DNA from: Halobellus rufus
GTDB taxonomy: Archaea; Halobacteriota; Halobacteria; Halobacteriales; Haloferacaceae
Assembly (NCBI RefSeq): GCF_000739575.1
Contig: NZ_BBJO01000002.1
Coordinates: 154,449 to 218,448, forward strand
Reading direction: 5' to 3'
DNA length: 64,000 nt
How positions within the stretch are numbered: the first letter of the stretch is position 1; every line of letters begins with the position of its first letter. The notes beneath the pieces were generated by a model. That model made no database searches. It had not been told where the DNA came from and was given only the letters and a program-made list of their open reading frames with translations. The position numbers were made by a program, and so were the translations under genes. Shown here one piece after another: positions 42,711 to 51,543 of the stretch.

Positions 42711-44310
42711 CGACGGCGGCGTCGGCGACGGCCGCGATCGGACGCCGTCGGCCCGCGCGGACGTCTGCGTCGTCGGGTCCGGGCCCGCGGGCGCGCTCGT
42801 CGCCGATCGACTCGCGAGCGCGGGCAAGGAGGTCGTCGTGCTCGAAGCCGGCCCGCGGTTCGAGTTCGACAGGCGGCGCGAGCAGCAGGAACGGCACATC
42901 CGACCGGGGATGGGCGACCCGTGGGAGATGGGCGGCCCCCGCGACGACTACACGACCGCCGGGAAACACTACCCCCTGAACGCCGCGCGCGTCAAGGGCG
43001 TCGGCGGGTCGACGCTGCACTGGCAGGGGATGGTGATGCGACTCCACGAGCGCGACTTCGAGATGGAGACGCGGTACGGTCTGGGCGCGGACTGGCCGAT
43101 CGACTACGAGGACCTCCGGCCCCACTACGCGGAAGCCGAGCGCGAACTCGGCGTCGCGGGCGCGATGGACAACCCCTACGCGCCGCCGCGGGAGGAGCCC
43201 TTCCCGCTGTCGGCGTTTCCGCCCTCGTACTCCGATTCGCTGTTCGCGGAGGCCTGCGAGCGGCTGGGGATCGATATGCACTCGGTCCCGAACGCGCGGA
43301 ACTCCGAGCCCTACGACGGCCGCGCGGCCTGTCAGGGCTACGGGACCTGTCGCCCGGTCTGTCCCTCCGGCGCGAAGTACACCGCCGAGTCCCACGTCGA
43401 GAAGGCGGTGAACGCAGGAGCGCGGGTGATCGATCACGCGCCCGTGCAGCGACTCGAACACGACGAGTCGGGCGACGCCGTCGAGGCGGCGGTCTACGCG
43501 ACCCCCGACGGAACCGAACGCAGGCAGTCGGCGCGGCGGTTCGTCGTCGCCTGCGGCGGCGTCGAGAACGCGCGCCTGCTCCTCCTCTCGGAGTCCGAGC
43601 GGTACCCCGACGGCCTCGCGAACTCTTCGGGAGCGGTCGGTCGCTTCTTCATGGACCACCTGTTCGCGGGGGCCGGCGGCCGCCTCGACGAACCCACGCG
43701 GCAGAACCACGTCGGCTTCATCACCAGTGAGTGTCACCAGTTCTACGACGACGCGGACCCGATCGAGGGCGTCAAACTGGAATTCCTCAACTACGCCGGG
43801 CCGTCGCCGGTGATCGAGGCGCTGCACGCGGAGACGTGGGGCGACGAACTGCTCGATCGGCTGCTGGACTCCTACGGGACTCACATCGCGATGGGCGGGC
43901 TGGTCGAGCAGCTCCCCGACGCCGAGAACCGCATCACGCTGGATCCGGAACGCGAAGACGACCACGGTAATCCCGTCCCACACATCGAGTGGTCGCTCTC
44001 CGAACGGACGCGAGCGGCCATCCGACGGGCGAACGAGGTCCAACACGCGATTCTGGAGGAACTCGGCGCATCGATCGAGTGGACGGTCGGTCCGGAGGCG
44101 ACCGGGCCGGCGTACCACCAGATGGGGACGACGCGGATGGGGAACGACCCCGCGGAGAGCGTCGTCGACGCCGACTGCCGGACGCACGACCTCTCGAACC
44201 TCTGGGTCGTCGGCTCGTCGGTGTTCCCCACAGGCGGCGCGATGAACCCGACGCTCACCATCGCGGCGCTGTCGCTGCGAGCGGCGGACTCGGTGGCCGG
44301 TTCGCTGTAG
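42703..44310 (+). CDS. GMC-family FAD-dependent oxidoreductase
   Basis: 535 residues. FAD-binding CVVGSGPAGALVADRL (about 17-32), then substrate-domain CRPVCPSGAKYTAESHV (cysteine-rich), and the C-terminal GTTRMGNDPAES and NPTLTIAALSLRAAD. These fit the gluconate/glucose dehydrogenase-like large subunits, which pass electrons from a sugar or alcohol to a membrane carrier. The ATG at 42703 follows GGGGGTGA (42691-42698); GTG 42694 is also in frame. It overlaps the small subunit stop by eight bases, so the pair is translated together. No signal peptide: it may be exported piggyback on the Tat signal of its partner. Confidence 0.88.
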   Translation: MADDGGVGDGRDRTPSARADVCVVGSGPAGALVADRLASAGKEVVVLEAGPRFEFDRRREQQERHIRPGMGDPWEMGGPRDDYTTAGKHYPLNAARVKGVGGSTLHWQGMVMRLHERDFEMETRYGLGADWPIDYEDLRPHYAEAERELGVAGAMDNPYAPPREEPFPLSAFPPSYSDSLFAEACERLGIDMHSVPNARNSEPYDGRAACQGYGTCRPVCPSGAKYTAESHVEKAVNAGARVIDHAPVQRLEHDESGDAVEAAVYATPDGTERRQSARRFVVACGGVENARLLLLSESERYPDGLANSSGAVGRFFMDHLFAGAGGRLDEPTRQNHVGFITSECHQFYDDADPIEGVKLEFLNYAGPSPVIEALHAETWGDELLDRLLDSYGTHIAMGGLVEQLPDAENRITLDPEREDDHGNPVPHIEWSLSERTRAAIRRANEVQHAILEELGASIEWTVGPEATGPAYHQMGTTRMGNDPAESVVDADCRTHDLSNLWVVGSSVFPTGGAMNPTLTIAALSLRAADSVAGSL

Positions 44311-44404
44311 TGTCCGCGACAGCGGCCGGAGCGGTCGGCGGCCGCGACCGCGACCGCGACCGCGAGACACACCCTTAAAGACCCGCGGGCGACAGCGTAC
44401 GGGT

Positions 44405-45502
44405 ATGCAACCGAGGGACCTCTCCGAACACGAGGCGTACGTTCCCGGGCGCGGGGCCGAGGAGGTCGCGCGCGATCTCGGGATGGACCCCGAGGACCTG
44501 ACGAAGCTCTCGTCGAACGAGAACCCCCACGGCCCGAGCCCGGCCGCCGTGGAGGCCGTCGAGGCGGCCGCGCCCGACGTGAACGTCTATCCGAAGGCCT
44601 CTCACACGGACCTCACCGATCGCATCGCCGAGCGGTGGGGCGTCGACGCCGAGCAGGTGTGGCTGAGCGCGGGCGCGGACGGATCGATCGACTACCTCTC
44701 GCGGGCGTTCTTAGAGCCCAACGACGACATTCTGGTCCCCGCGCCGGGCTTCTCGTACTACTCGATGTCGGCGCGGTATCACCACGGCGACGCCTCGACG
44801 TATCGGATCTCCAAGGAGCGCGACTTCGAGCAGTCGGCCGAGGCGATCCTCTCGGCCTACGACGGCGAGCGGATCGTCTACGCGACGACGCCGCACAACC
44901 CGACAGGTGCGGTCCTCTCTCGCGAGGACGTCCGCACCCTCGCCGAGGAAGTCGACGAGCAGACGCTCGTCGTCGTCGACGAGGCGTACGCCGAGTACGC
45001 CGAGGAACCGACGTCGATCGACCTCCTGGCGGAGTACGACAACCTCGCGGTCCTCCGCACGTTCTCGAAGGCCTACGGGCTCGCCGGGCTTCGGATCGGC
45101 TACGGGGTCGTCCCCTCGGCGTGGGCCGACGCCTACGCCCGGGTGAACACTCCCTTCGCGGCCAACGAACTCGCCTGTCGCGCCGCGCTAGCGGCGCTCG
45201 ACGACGACGAGCACCTCGAACGCTCCGTCGAGACCGCCCGCTGGGCGCGGGAGTACTACCACGAGGAACTCGATGCGCAGACGTGGGACTCCGGCGGCAA
45301 CTTCGTCCTCTGTGAGGTCGGCGACGCGACGGCCGTCGCCGACGCCGCACAGCGCCGCGGCGTCATCGTTCGCGACACCTCCAGCTTCGGGCTCCCGGAG
45401 TGCGTTCGCGTCTCCTGCGGGACGCGCGAGGAGACGCGCCGCGCGGTCGAGGTGCTCAACGAGGTCGTCGCCGAGGTCACACCGGAGGCGACCGATCCGT
45501 GA
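44405..45502 (+). CDS. hisC: Histidinol-phosphate aminotransferase
   Basis: 365 residues, PLP fold type I. The histidine pathway enzyme that transfers an amino group to imidazole acetol phosphate. NENPHGPSP near the start, TTPHNPTGA, and VVDEAYAEYA with Asp/Tyr are visible; the Schiff-base lysine is in TFSKAYGLAGLRIGYG, and VRVSCGTREE is the C-terminal arginine region. The start ATG follows a CCTTAAAG element ~28-34 nt upstream, so the message may be leaderless. It overlaps the next gene by 4 nt (GTGA). Confidence 0.93.
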   Translation: MQPRDLSEHEAYVPGRGAEEVARDLGMDPEDLTKLSSNENPHGPSPAAVEAVEAAAPDVNVYPKASHTDLTDRIAERWGVDAEQVWLSAGADGSIDYLSRAFLEPNDDILVPAPGFSYYSMSARYHHGDASTYRISKERDFEQSAEAILSAYDGERIVYATTPHNPTGAVLSREDVRTLAEEVDEQTLVVVDEAYAEYAEEPTSIDLLAEYDNLAVLRTFSKAYGLAGLRIGYGVVPSAWADAYARVNTPFAANELACRAALAALDDDEHLERSVETARWAREYYHEELDAQTWDSGGNFVLCEVGDATAVADAAQRRGVIVRDTSSFGLPECVRVSCGTREETRRAVEVLNEVVAEVTPEATDP

Positions 45503-46038
45503 GCCGAATCGCGCTCACCGGCACGCCGGGGACGGGGAAGACGACCGTCTCGGAGCTGGTCGAAGCGGAGTTGGGACTCGAGGTCGTCCACCTGAACGAC
45601 GCGATTCGGGAGGCGGAGCTGTTCACCGACCGCGACGTCGAGCGCGACTCCTTCGTCGCCGACCTCGACGCCGTCGAGTCGTGGCTCGCGGACCGGGTGG
45701 AGACCGACGGCGACGCATCTCACGATGTCCTCGTCGAGTCGCACCTCTCGCACCTGCTCGACGTCGAGCGCGTGATCGTGCTCCGGTGTCACCCCGACGC
45801 GCTGAAGCCGCGGCTTCGCGAGCGCGGCGAGTCAGAGGCGTCGGTCGCCGAGAACGCAGAGAGCGAGGCGCTCGACGTGATCCTCGCCGAGGCCGTCGAG
45901 CGCCACGGCGCGGACTCGGTGTGGGAGATCGACACGACGGACCGGTCCCCCGAGGACGTCGCGAGCGACGTGGGGGCCGCCGTTCGGGGCGAGATCGACC
46001 CCCGAGTCGGCGTCGTCGACTTCGTCGACTATCTATGA
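45499..46038 (+). CDS. Adenylate kinase-like ATPase of the AK6/Fap7 family
   Basis: 179 residues. P-loop GTPGTGKTT (about 8-16) and a short lid, with VVHLNDAIRE, and VLRCHPDALKPRLRERG as the arginine-rich nucleotide segment. The archaeal homologue of eukaryotic AK6/Fap7, which combines adenylate kinase activity with a role in small ribosomal subunit maturation. The GTG start overlaps the hisC stop in GTGA, and a phospholipid synthase follows. So the histidine gene is only its upstream operon partner; shared function is not implied. Confidence 0.87.
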   Translation: MSRIALTGTPGTGKTTVSELVEAELGLEVVHLNDAIREAELFTDRDVERDSFVADLDAVESWLADRVETDGDASHDVLVESHLSHLLDVERVIVLRCHPDALKPRLRERGESEASVAENAESEALDVILAEAVERHGADSVWEIDTTDRSPEDVASDVGAAVRGEIDPRVGVVDFVDYL

Positions 46039-46068
46039 CGGGGACTGACCAATGACGACGGAGGAACG

Positions 46069-46695
46069 ATGACCCTGGATCAGTACCGCGACCTCGCGGA
46101 CCGGCTGCTCGGGCCGTTCGTCGCCGCCGCGGATCGCCTGGGACTGAGCCCAGACGGCGTCAGCGTCGTCGCGTTCGGCTTCGCCGTGGCGGCCGGTGGC
46201 GCGTTCGCGCTCGCGACGCCGTTCTGGTACGCCCTCGGCGCGCTGTTCGTCTTCAGCAACGGCTGGCTGGACCTCGTTGACGGCGCGCTCGCGCGGGCGC
46301 AGGGCGTCGAGAGCGACGGCGGCGACCTCCTCGATCACGTCCTCGACCGCTACGCCGACATCGCGATGCTCGTGGGGCTCGCCGCCGGCATCGACGCCTA
46401 CGCGCTCGGGCTCGCGGCGGTCACGGGCGTGTTGATGACCTCCTACCTCGGCACGCAGATCCAGGCCGTCGGGCTCGGCCGGGCCTACGGCGGGCTCGTC
46501 GGCCGGGCGGATCGGCTAGCGATCATCGGCGTCGTCGCCCTCGCAGCGGCGGTCGCGCCGCTCGTAGTCTCCGGTCCCGTTCGGCCGCTCGGCCTCTCGC
46601 TCGTCGGGTGGCTCCTCGTCTTCTTCGCCGTGATCGGGCACGTCACGGCGCTGCAGCGGTTCTGGGGCGCGTGGTCGGACCTCACGGAGTCGTAA
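46069..46695 (+). CDS. CDP-alcohol phosphatidyltransferase (archaetidylinositol-phosphate synthase type)
   Basis: 208 residues, six hydrophobic helices. The catalytic motif D-x2-DG-x2-AR-x8-G-x3-D-x3-D is seen as DLVDGALARAQGVESDGGDLLDHVLDRYAD (about 69-99). It joins CDP-archaeol to an alcohol phosphate in polar-lipid synthesis. The exact head group (myo-inositol phosphate or other) is not certain. The ATG follows GGAGG (46060-46064), four bases upstream. It is the third gene of the hisC operon; a strong hairpin follows at 46749. Confidence 0.87.
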   Translation: MTLDQYRDLADRLLGPFVAAADRLGLSPDGVSVVAFGFAVAAGGAFALATPFWYALGALFVFSNGWLDLVDGALARAQGVESDGGDLLDHVLDRYADIAMLVGLAAGIDAYALGLAAVTGVLMTSYLGTQIQAVGLGRAYGGLVGRADRLAIIGVVALAAAVAPLVVSGPVRPLGLSLVGWLLVFFAVIGHVTALQRFWGAWSDLTES

Positions 46696-46748
46696 CTGGC
46701 CGACGTTTCGGCGGTCCGGTACGGTGGCGAACAGTCGGCACCCGCGTC

Positions 46749-46780
46749 GACGACGCCTCCGTTTGGCGTCGTCTCTCTCC
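46749..46780 (+). terminator. Hairpin after the hisC operon, possible terminator
   Basis: GACGACGCC (46749-46757), loop TCCGTTT, GGCGTCGTC (46765-46773), a perfect 9-bp stem, then TCTCTCC. It begins 54 bp after the stop of the phospholipid synthase gene. The pyrimidine tail is short. A terminator or an RNA-end stabiliser is plausible, but archaeal termination usually needs U-rich tracts, so this is tentative. Confidence 0.4.
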
Positions 46781-46860
46781 GCGGCCCGCGCCGACGTGCC
46801 GAACAACCGCGGAACGGCGCGGGCTGTGCTTAGATCACGGGCCGTCTGGCCCCGTGTTCG

Positions 46861-46867
46861 TATATAA
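46861..46867 (+). promoter_or_regulatory. TATA box of the zinc-ribbon gene
   Basis: TATATAA within TATATAAAAACC, 57-63 nt before the ATG at 46924. The implied leader is ~30 nt and holds GATGAGGT just before the ATG, so this gene is probably led by a Shine-Dalgarno site, unlike most neighbours. Confidence 0.5.
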
Positions 46868-46923
46868 AAACCGGGGCGAGATCGGGGAGAAAACTGATGC
46901 GGATCGGTCGACTGAGATGAGGT

Positions 46924-47142
46924 ATGGTCCCCCAACCAGACGACGACCGCGGCTGTCCGAAGTGCGGACACACAGAAACCGACGTCGGGACGATCTCGAC
47001 GACCGGCGGCGGCCTCTCGAAGATGTTCGACATCCAGACGAACAGTTTCAAGGTCGTCTCGTGCACGAACTGCGGGTACTCGGAGCTCTACCGGGACACG
47101 ACGTCGGCCGGCAGCGACATCGTCGACGTGTTCCTCGGCTGA
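46924..47142 (+). CDS. Zinc-ribbon protein of the nucleic-acid-binding type
   Basis: 72 residues. Two CxxC pairs (C11/C14 and C47/C50; GCPKCGHTE and SCTNCGYSEL) make a zinc ribbon related to transcription factor S/TFIIS-like or HVO_2753-type proteins. The last residues TTSAGSDIVDVFLG are conserved-looking. The start follows GATGAGGT. Its stop overlaps the next ATG by one base (TGATGG). It may bind RNA or be a small transcription cofactor; unproven. Confidence 0.8.
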   Translation: MVPQPDDDRGCPKCGHTETDVGTISTTGGGLSKMFDIQTNSFKVVSCTNCGYSELYRDTTSAGSDIVDVFLG

Positions 47143-47387
47143 TGGTCGAGGGCGCGCTCGTCCTCGTCGTCCTGCTGTTCGCCGTCGTGGCCCCGTTCGT
47201 GCTCTACGCGTTGGTCCGGTCCGAGCACGACCAGCGAGAGACGATGGACCGCCGCGACGCCGAGCGAACGGCGCGGCGGGACACCGACCGGCCGGCAGGC
47301 CGAGACCCCGCAGACCGGACGGAGTGGTCGACTGACCGACCCGGAGAACGACGCCGGGACGACGACGTGAGAACGCGCGATCGGTGA
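47142..47387 (+). CDS. Small single-helix membrane protein, uncharacterised
   Basis: 81 residues. One strong transmembrane helix (GALVLVVLLFAVVAPFVLYAL, about 4-24) followed by a highly charged, Arg/Asp-rich tail that would face the cytoplasm. Its ATG overlaps the zinc-ribbon stop by one base, so the two are co-translated. No known function; it could recruit something to the membrane. The charged tail (RRDAERTARRDTDRPAGRD) is low complexity, and conservation cannot be judged here. Confidence 0.6.
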   Translation: MVEGALVLVVLLFAVVAPFVLYALVRSEHDQRETMDRRDAERTARRDTDRPAGRDPADRTEWSTDRPGERRRDDDVRTRDR

Positions 47388-47420
47388 CAGCTGTCGCGCC
47401 GGCTGTTCCCGCGGCGTGTG

Positions 47421-47428
47421 CTTTATAT
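47421..47428 (+). promoter_or_regulatory. TATA box of MBF1
   Basis: CTTTATAT, 24-31 nt before the MBF1 ATG at 47452, so the transcript is leaderless. Confidence 0.5.
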
Positions 47429-47451
47429 CGCCCCCTCGACTACGACGGAGT

Positions 47452-47991
47452 ATGCCCCAGTGCGAGATGTGCGGCAGTGAGCGGCCGTCCCTCACGACGG
47501 TCAAGGTCGAGGGGGCCGAACTCGAACTGTGCGACGACTGCAAGGAGTTCGGCACCGAGGTCCGCACTGAGTCGAGTTCCTCTCAGTCGACGAAGTACTC
47601 GACGTCGAGTTCGTCGAAGTCCTCCGGTTCCAGCGGCGGGTCGACCGCGTCCTCGTCCGGCGGCGGCTCCTCGGGGGGGTCGACCCGTCGACGCCGCGAT
47701 ATGTTCGACGATATGGACGAGATCGCCTCCGACTACGACCAGCGGATCCGCGAGGCCCGTGAAGGGCTCGGACTGAGCCAAGAAGAGCTCGCGGGGTCGC
47801 TCAACGAGAAGGCCAGCCTGATCCGCAAGCTCGAACGCGGCGACATCCTCCCCTCCGACGACGTCCGGAAGAAGCTCGAACGGAAGCTCGAGATCTCCCT
47901 CGTCGAGGGCGGCGACACCGACGACAGCGAGTGGTCCGGCGGATCGTCGACGACGACGACGCTCGGCGACGTCGTCAAGCGAAAGGACTGA
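47452..47991 (+). CDS. Multiprotein bridging factor aMBF1
   Basis: 179 residues. N-terminal zinc ribbon (C4, C7, C27, C30), then a Ser/Gly-rich linker (about 38-78), then an Xre-type HTH at ~95-150 (IREAREGLGLSQEELAGSL, LIRKLERGDILPSDDVRKKLE). The archaeal protein bridges transcription factors or binds ribosomes. The ordered pieces are normal; the serine-rich linker is long and low complexity. The transcript is leaderless by its TATA box. A 6-bp hairpin (CGTCGA...TCGACG, 47992-48010) begins right after the stop. Confidence 0.92.
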   Translation: MPQCEMCGSERPSLTTVKVEGAELELCDDCKEFGTEVRTESSSSQSTKYSTSSSSKSSGSSGGSTASSSGGGSSGGSTRRRRDMFDDMDEIASDYDQRIREAREGLGLSQEELAGSLNEKASLIRKLERGDILPSDDVRKKLERKLEISLVEGGDTDDSEWSGGSSTTTTLGDVVKRKD

Positions 47992-48095
47992 CGTCGACTC
48001 GCGTTCGACGGCCGCGCCTCGTGTCCAGGGATCTCAGCGACCACGCCTGAGAACCAAGAGCAACCTATTTTGTCCCGTGGAACACACGACTGGAC

Positions 48096-48740
48096 GTGTT
48101 CATCCTGGTCAATCTCAAGGCTTACCCGTGTGACCCGATCGAGGTCGCGACCGCGGCCAGAGACGTCGCCGAGGACTCGGACGTCCGAATCGCCGTCTCG
48201 CCGCAGGCGGCCGACGTGGCCCGCGTCGCCGACACCGGCGTCGAGACGTGGGCCCAACACGTCGACCCGAACGGCCACGGCAGCCACACCGGCAGCACGC
48301 TCGCGGAATCCGTCGCGGAGGCGGGCGCGGTCGGGACGCTCATCAACCACTCCGAGAAACGCCTGAAACTCGCCGATATCGACGGCGCTGTCCGGGCCGC
48401 AGAGCGCGCGGGCCTCGAAACGTGCGTCTGCGCGAACAACCCCACACAGATCGGTGCGGCGGCGGCGCTCGGTCCCGACAGCGTCGCCGTCGAGCCGCCC
48501 GAACTCATCGGCGGCGACGTCTCGGTCGCGACGGCCGATCCGGGAATCGTCGAGGACGCCGTCGCGGCCGCGGGGGCCGTCGACTCCGACGTCGACGTCT
48601 TCTGCGGGGCGGGGATCTCCGACGGCGACGACGTCGCGACGGCTGGCGAGTTGGGCGCGACGGGCATCCTCCTCGCCTCGGGCGTCGCCAAGGCCGACGA
48701 TCCACGCGCGGCGCTGGAAGCGCTCGTCGAGCCGCTCTGA
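48096..48740 (+). CDS. tpiA: Triosephosphate isomerase
   Basis: 214 residues, the short archaeal form. Catalytic residues: N5-K7 in LVNLKAY, a His in [10 protein letters not shown] and a Glu in [10 protein letters not shown]; the phosphate loop is [12 protein letters not shown] and [16 protein letters not shown] start at 48096 is set by the TATA-like CTATTTT (48065-48071) ~28 nt upstream. It links glycolysis and gluconeogenesis, and follows RuBisCO and isomerase products only in a metabolic sense. Confidence 0.95.
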   Translation: MFILVNLKAYPCDPIEVATAARDVAEDSDVRIAVSPQAADVARVADTGVETWAQHVDPNGHGSHTGSTLAESVAEAGAVGTLINHSEKRLKLADIDGAVRAAERAGLETCVCANNPTQIGAAAALGPDSVAVEPPELIGGDVSVATADPGIVEDAVAAAGAVDSDVDVFCGAGISDGDDVATAGELGATGILLASGVAKADDPRAALEALVEPL

Positions 48741-48768
48741 GGGGACCCGAACGGCACTCCACCCCGCA

Positions 48769-49521
48769 ATGACCCTCCGACGCTTCTTCGACGACGTCTT
48801 GGATCCCGAGCGCTCGCTGATCGTGCTGAACCGCACGTCGCCGGATCCGATCCAGCGGATGCTGGGGAACCTCTTCGAGAACCAGCCGGTCTCGATCGAG
48901 GAGCTCTCGCTCCCCGAGGGCAGCGACGATCTGGTTCTCGTCGTCGAGGACGGGTCGATCATCGCGCAGTCGCCGCTCGAAGAACTGCAGGAGTCGATCC
49001 TCTTGATCAACTCCGATCTGTTCGTCACCGGCGCGCGAGACCTCGCGGAGATCTCGCTTCCGGACGCGTTGAAACGCCTCGACGACGTCCCGTTTCGTCT
49101 GCGGGGGTACCCCGCCTCCCACTCCGAGAAGCTCCTGTTGATCCTGCTCTCGCGGTACATCGAGCGAACGGCGTGGGAACGGGGAGAGGGGACGCTCCGA
49201 GCCTCGTTTCAGGACCTCTCTCGCATCGAGGACGAGGTCGGAACCCACCGCGTGTACCGGGCGCTAGACACGACCGGCGTCGACGTCCACGTGTACGGGA
49301 CGCCGGGGTGGAACCCGCCGCCGGACTCAGACATCACGGCCCACGCCGGCTACGGCGAGGACTTCCTGAAGTCGTGGTTCGTGGTGTACACCTCCCCGGA
49401 CGGGGAGGACGACATCGCGTTGCTCGCGCTCGAAGACGCCCCAAACGAGTGGTCCGGATTCTGGACCTACCGGCGATCACAGATCGACGCGATCGACGAC
49501 TACGTGATGCGGAATCTGTAA
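48769..49521 (+). CDS. DICT-domain sensor-type protein
   Basis: 250 residues of the DICT family, a sensory domain first described in diguanylate cyclases and two-component systems. Visible: FFDDVLDPERSLIVLNRTSPDPIQRML, the acidic VLVVEDGSIIAQSPLEELQESILLINSD, and C-terminal WFVVYTSPDG and GFWTYRRSQIDAIDDYV. There is no output domain, so it may act in trans. It lies 28 bp after tpiA on the same strand, but transcript linkage is unknown. Signal unknown. Confidence 0.8.
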   Translation: MTLRRFFDDVLDPERSLIVLNRTSPDPIQRMLGNLFENQPVSIEELSLPEGSDDLVLVVEDGSIIAQSPLEELQESILLINSDLFVTGARDLAEISLPDALKRLDDVPFRLRGYPASHSEKLLLILLSRYIERTAWERGEGTLRASFQDLSRIEDEVGTHRVYRALDTTGVDVHVYGTPGWNPPPDSDITAHAGYGEDFLKSWFVVYTSPDGEDDIALLALEDAPNEWSGFWTYRRSQIDAIDDYVMRNL

Positions 49522-49525
49522 CGCG

Positions 49526-51283
49526 TCAGCGATCGAGGCTCTCGCCGCCGTCGCTCTCGACGCTCGCTTCGTCGGCCCGTCCGTCGTCTTCCTCTCCCGG
49601 CCGTCCGTCACGTGAGACGAGGTTCTCGGGACGGAACGCGTCCTCGACGGCGGCGACGACGTCGCGCAACTCGTCCTCGTCGAGCCTGTCGGCGAACTCC
49701 CGGCGAACGAGGCCCGGGAGCGCGTACGCGTATCGACCGCGTCCGACGTGCTCGATGAAGCCCGCGCGCCTGAGAAGTCCGTTCCGGCTGTAGGCGAGTT
49801 GTTTGTCCCCCGCCTCTCCGGCGGCGACGTGGGCGTCGATCGGATCGCACGCGTCGACTTCGCGGTAGAAGGCGAGCATCCGGCGAGAGGCCGCCGGGAG
49901 CGACGCGACGACGTCGCGGAGCCGCTCGATGACGTCCTCCCGCCCGGTCAGCGCCCCGGTGCCCTCGTGTGCGCGCTCCGGCGCGACGTCCCGGTCGATC
50001 TCGTCGGGGTCTCGGTCCACGATGTCGCCGTCGAGCCCGGGGTAGGCACCCGCGGCAGCCGCAGTGACTGCGTTCTCCTCCTCGTCGGCGGCGCTCGCCG
50101 TCTCGGACCCGACGGTGCCGTCTCGCTCGCCGGCGGCGTCTTCGGCATCGGCGTCGTACTGATCGAGCGCGGACTGCTGGTCTTCGGGACGGTTCAGATT
50201 GCGGCCACCGCCCCCCCTGTAGGGGGATTCGGCCTTCTGGAACATCGCCTGTGCGAACTGGTCGGCCATCTGTGAGAGGTCGCGCGCCTCCTCGAGTTCG
50301 CGTTCGAGCTGGCGGATCTTCGCCTCCTTCGCTTCGAGTTCCTGCCGGAGATCCGCGAGTTCGCTCTCGCGGCGCTCCTTCTCGTCGGAGATGCTCTGTA
50401 GCTCCGAGACGAGGTCGCCGTCGACCGACTTCAGGTCCGGCCGCTGGAAGTCGTCGAGGCCGGGCGTCGCGCCGGCGTCGAACGTCTCCTTTTTGTGGAA
50501 CTTCACCCGCCGGAGCGAGTCCGACCAGTCGGTCACCAAGAAGGCCTCGCCGTCGTCCATCTCCTCGATCGCGTCGGCGTACTCCGAGCCGAGGATCCGC
50601 CCGACGACCTTCGTGTCGTTGTTCCAGGTCAGCCGGTGCCAGACCAGCCAATCGCACTGGGTGATGAAATCCTTCTTGACGTCGGCTGGGCGCTGTGAGA
50701 TCCCGACGATTCCGAGGCCGTGTTTCCGGCCCCGCTTGCCGATCTTGATGAGCATCTTCCCCGCCTCGGTCATCCCGCCGCCCTCCGGGATGTACTCGTG
50801 GCACTCCTCGATGAGCATCAAGAACGGCTTCTTGAGCTTCTTCTCCTTCGCGAACAGCCGTTTCGACACCTCAGTCAGGAGCTCTTGGGCCTCGTCGTCT
50901 TCGAGGTACCCGGAGACGTCGAGGATGATCGGCACGTTCTGTTCGAGCGCGAGGTGCGCCAGCTTCTCGGCGTGCTCGGGGCTGACGACGATGTCGCACT
51001 CCTCGTCCGCGCCGGCGTGCAGCAGCTCGAACTGCTCTTTGAGCCCGTAGTACTCGCCGTCGGTGTCGACGATGAGCACCGGGAAGTTCTTCGAGAGCAG
51101 GTTCTCGATCATCACCGACGCCGTGTTCGACTTCCCGGAGCCGGATTTGCCGGTGATGAACCCCCGTCCGGTGAGGATGTCGACGACGGGCAGTTCGACC
51201 GCTGTGCCCTCCGTTCGCTCGCCGTCGCCGCCCGGACCCTCGCTGACGTTCGCGACGGTGATCGTCTCCGTGTCCTCGGTCAT
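49526..51283 (-). CDS. HerA/DUF87-like ATPase with coiled coil and winged-helix tail
   Basis: 585 residues. P-loop GKSGSGKS (45-52), Walker B in LMLIEECHEYIPEGGGM (~154-170), the arginine-finger-type QRPADVKKDF and WHRLTWNNDTKVV. A coiled coil at ~300-345 (KERRESELADLRQELEAKEAK...) and an acidic linker lead to a C-terminal winged-helix-like domain (~475-560). HerA works with NurA in DNA end processing, but no NurA is nearby and this one lacks the N-terminal HAS barrel, so it belongs to a HerA-like group of unknown DNA-related role. A TATA box lies ~90 nt upstream at 51372-51379. Confidence 0.85.
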   Translation of the reverse strand: MTEDTETITVANVSEGPGGDGERTEGTAVELPVVDILTGRGFITGKSGSGKSNTASVMIENLLSKNFPVLIVDTDGEYYGLKEQFELLHAGADEECDIVVSPEHAEKLAHLALEQNVPIILDVSGYLEDDEAQELLTEVSKRLFAKEKKLKKPFLMLIEECHEYIPEGGGMTEAGKMLIKIGKRGRKHGLGIVGISQRPADVKKDFITQCDWLVWHRLTWNNDTKVVGRILGSEYADAIEEMDDGEAFLVTDWSDSLRRVKFHKKETFDAGATPGLDDFQRPDLKSVDGDLVSELQSISDEKERRESELADLRQELEAKEAKIRQLERELEEARDLSQMADQFAQAMFQKAESPYRGGGGRNLNRPEDQQSALDQYDADAEDAAGERDGTVGSETASAADEEENAVTAAAAGAYPGLDGDIVDRDPDEIDRDVAPERAHEGTGALTGREDVIERLRDVVASLPAASRRMLAFYREVDACDPIDAHVAAGEAGDKQLAYSRNGLLRRAGFIEHVGRGRYAYALPGLVRREFADRLDEDELRDVVAAVEDAFRPENLVSRDGRPGEEDDGRADEASVESDGGESLDR

Positions 51284-51371
51284 CTATCGGGTGCTCTCCC
51301 TCGCAGGGCAATAGTTCCTTCCCCGCGCCGGGGAGAGCCGTCCGCAGTGACGAGAGTGAGTCAGGCGGGAG

Positions 51372-51379
51372 TTTATATA
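51372..51379 (-). promoter_or_regulatory. TATA box, likely for the HerA-like ATPase
   Basis: TTTATATA, symmetrical in practice. Read on the minus strand it lies ~89-96 nt before the HerA-like ATG, so the mRNA would have a ~60-65 nt leader. A hairpin GGGGCG-ACCAG-CGCCCC (51384-51400 region) sits just beyond it. The remainder of the 260-bp gap shows nothing else. Confidence 0.4.
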
Positions 51380-51543
51380 CTGAGGGGCGACCAGCGCCCC
51401 CGTGAGCTGACTTCCGGCCGCGAACGGTCTCGGCGGGTGTGCGGCGCGCCGTCGCGGAACGAGCCGACGCGCCGCCTGTTCGCCCTTATGTGTCCATCGG
51501 CTTCGGGCACCCGTCCGGTGCCGACCGTCGGCGACGGCCCGGT

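Noticed and set aside
46034..46054. Seven-codon frame between the adenylate kinase and the phospholipid synthase as a leader peptide.
   Set aside because: Too short and without a ribosome site of its own.
51384..51400. GGGGCG-ACCAG-CGCCCC hairpin near the HerA promoter as a terminator.
   Set aside because: Six-bp GC stems arise often by chance in this composition, and no U tract follows; only noted.
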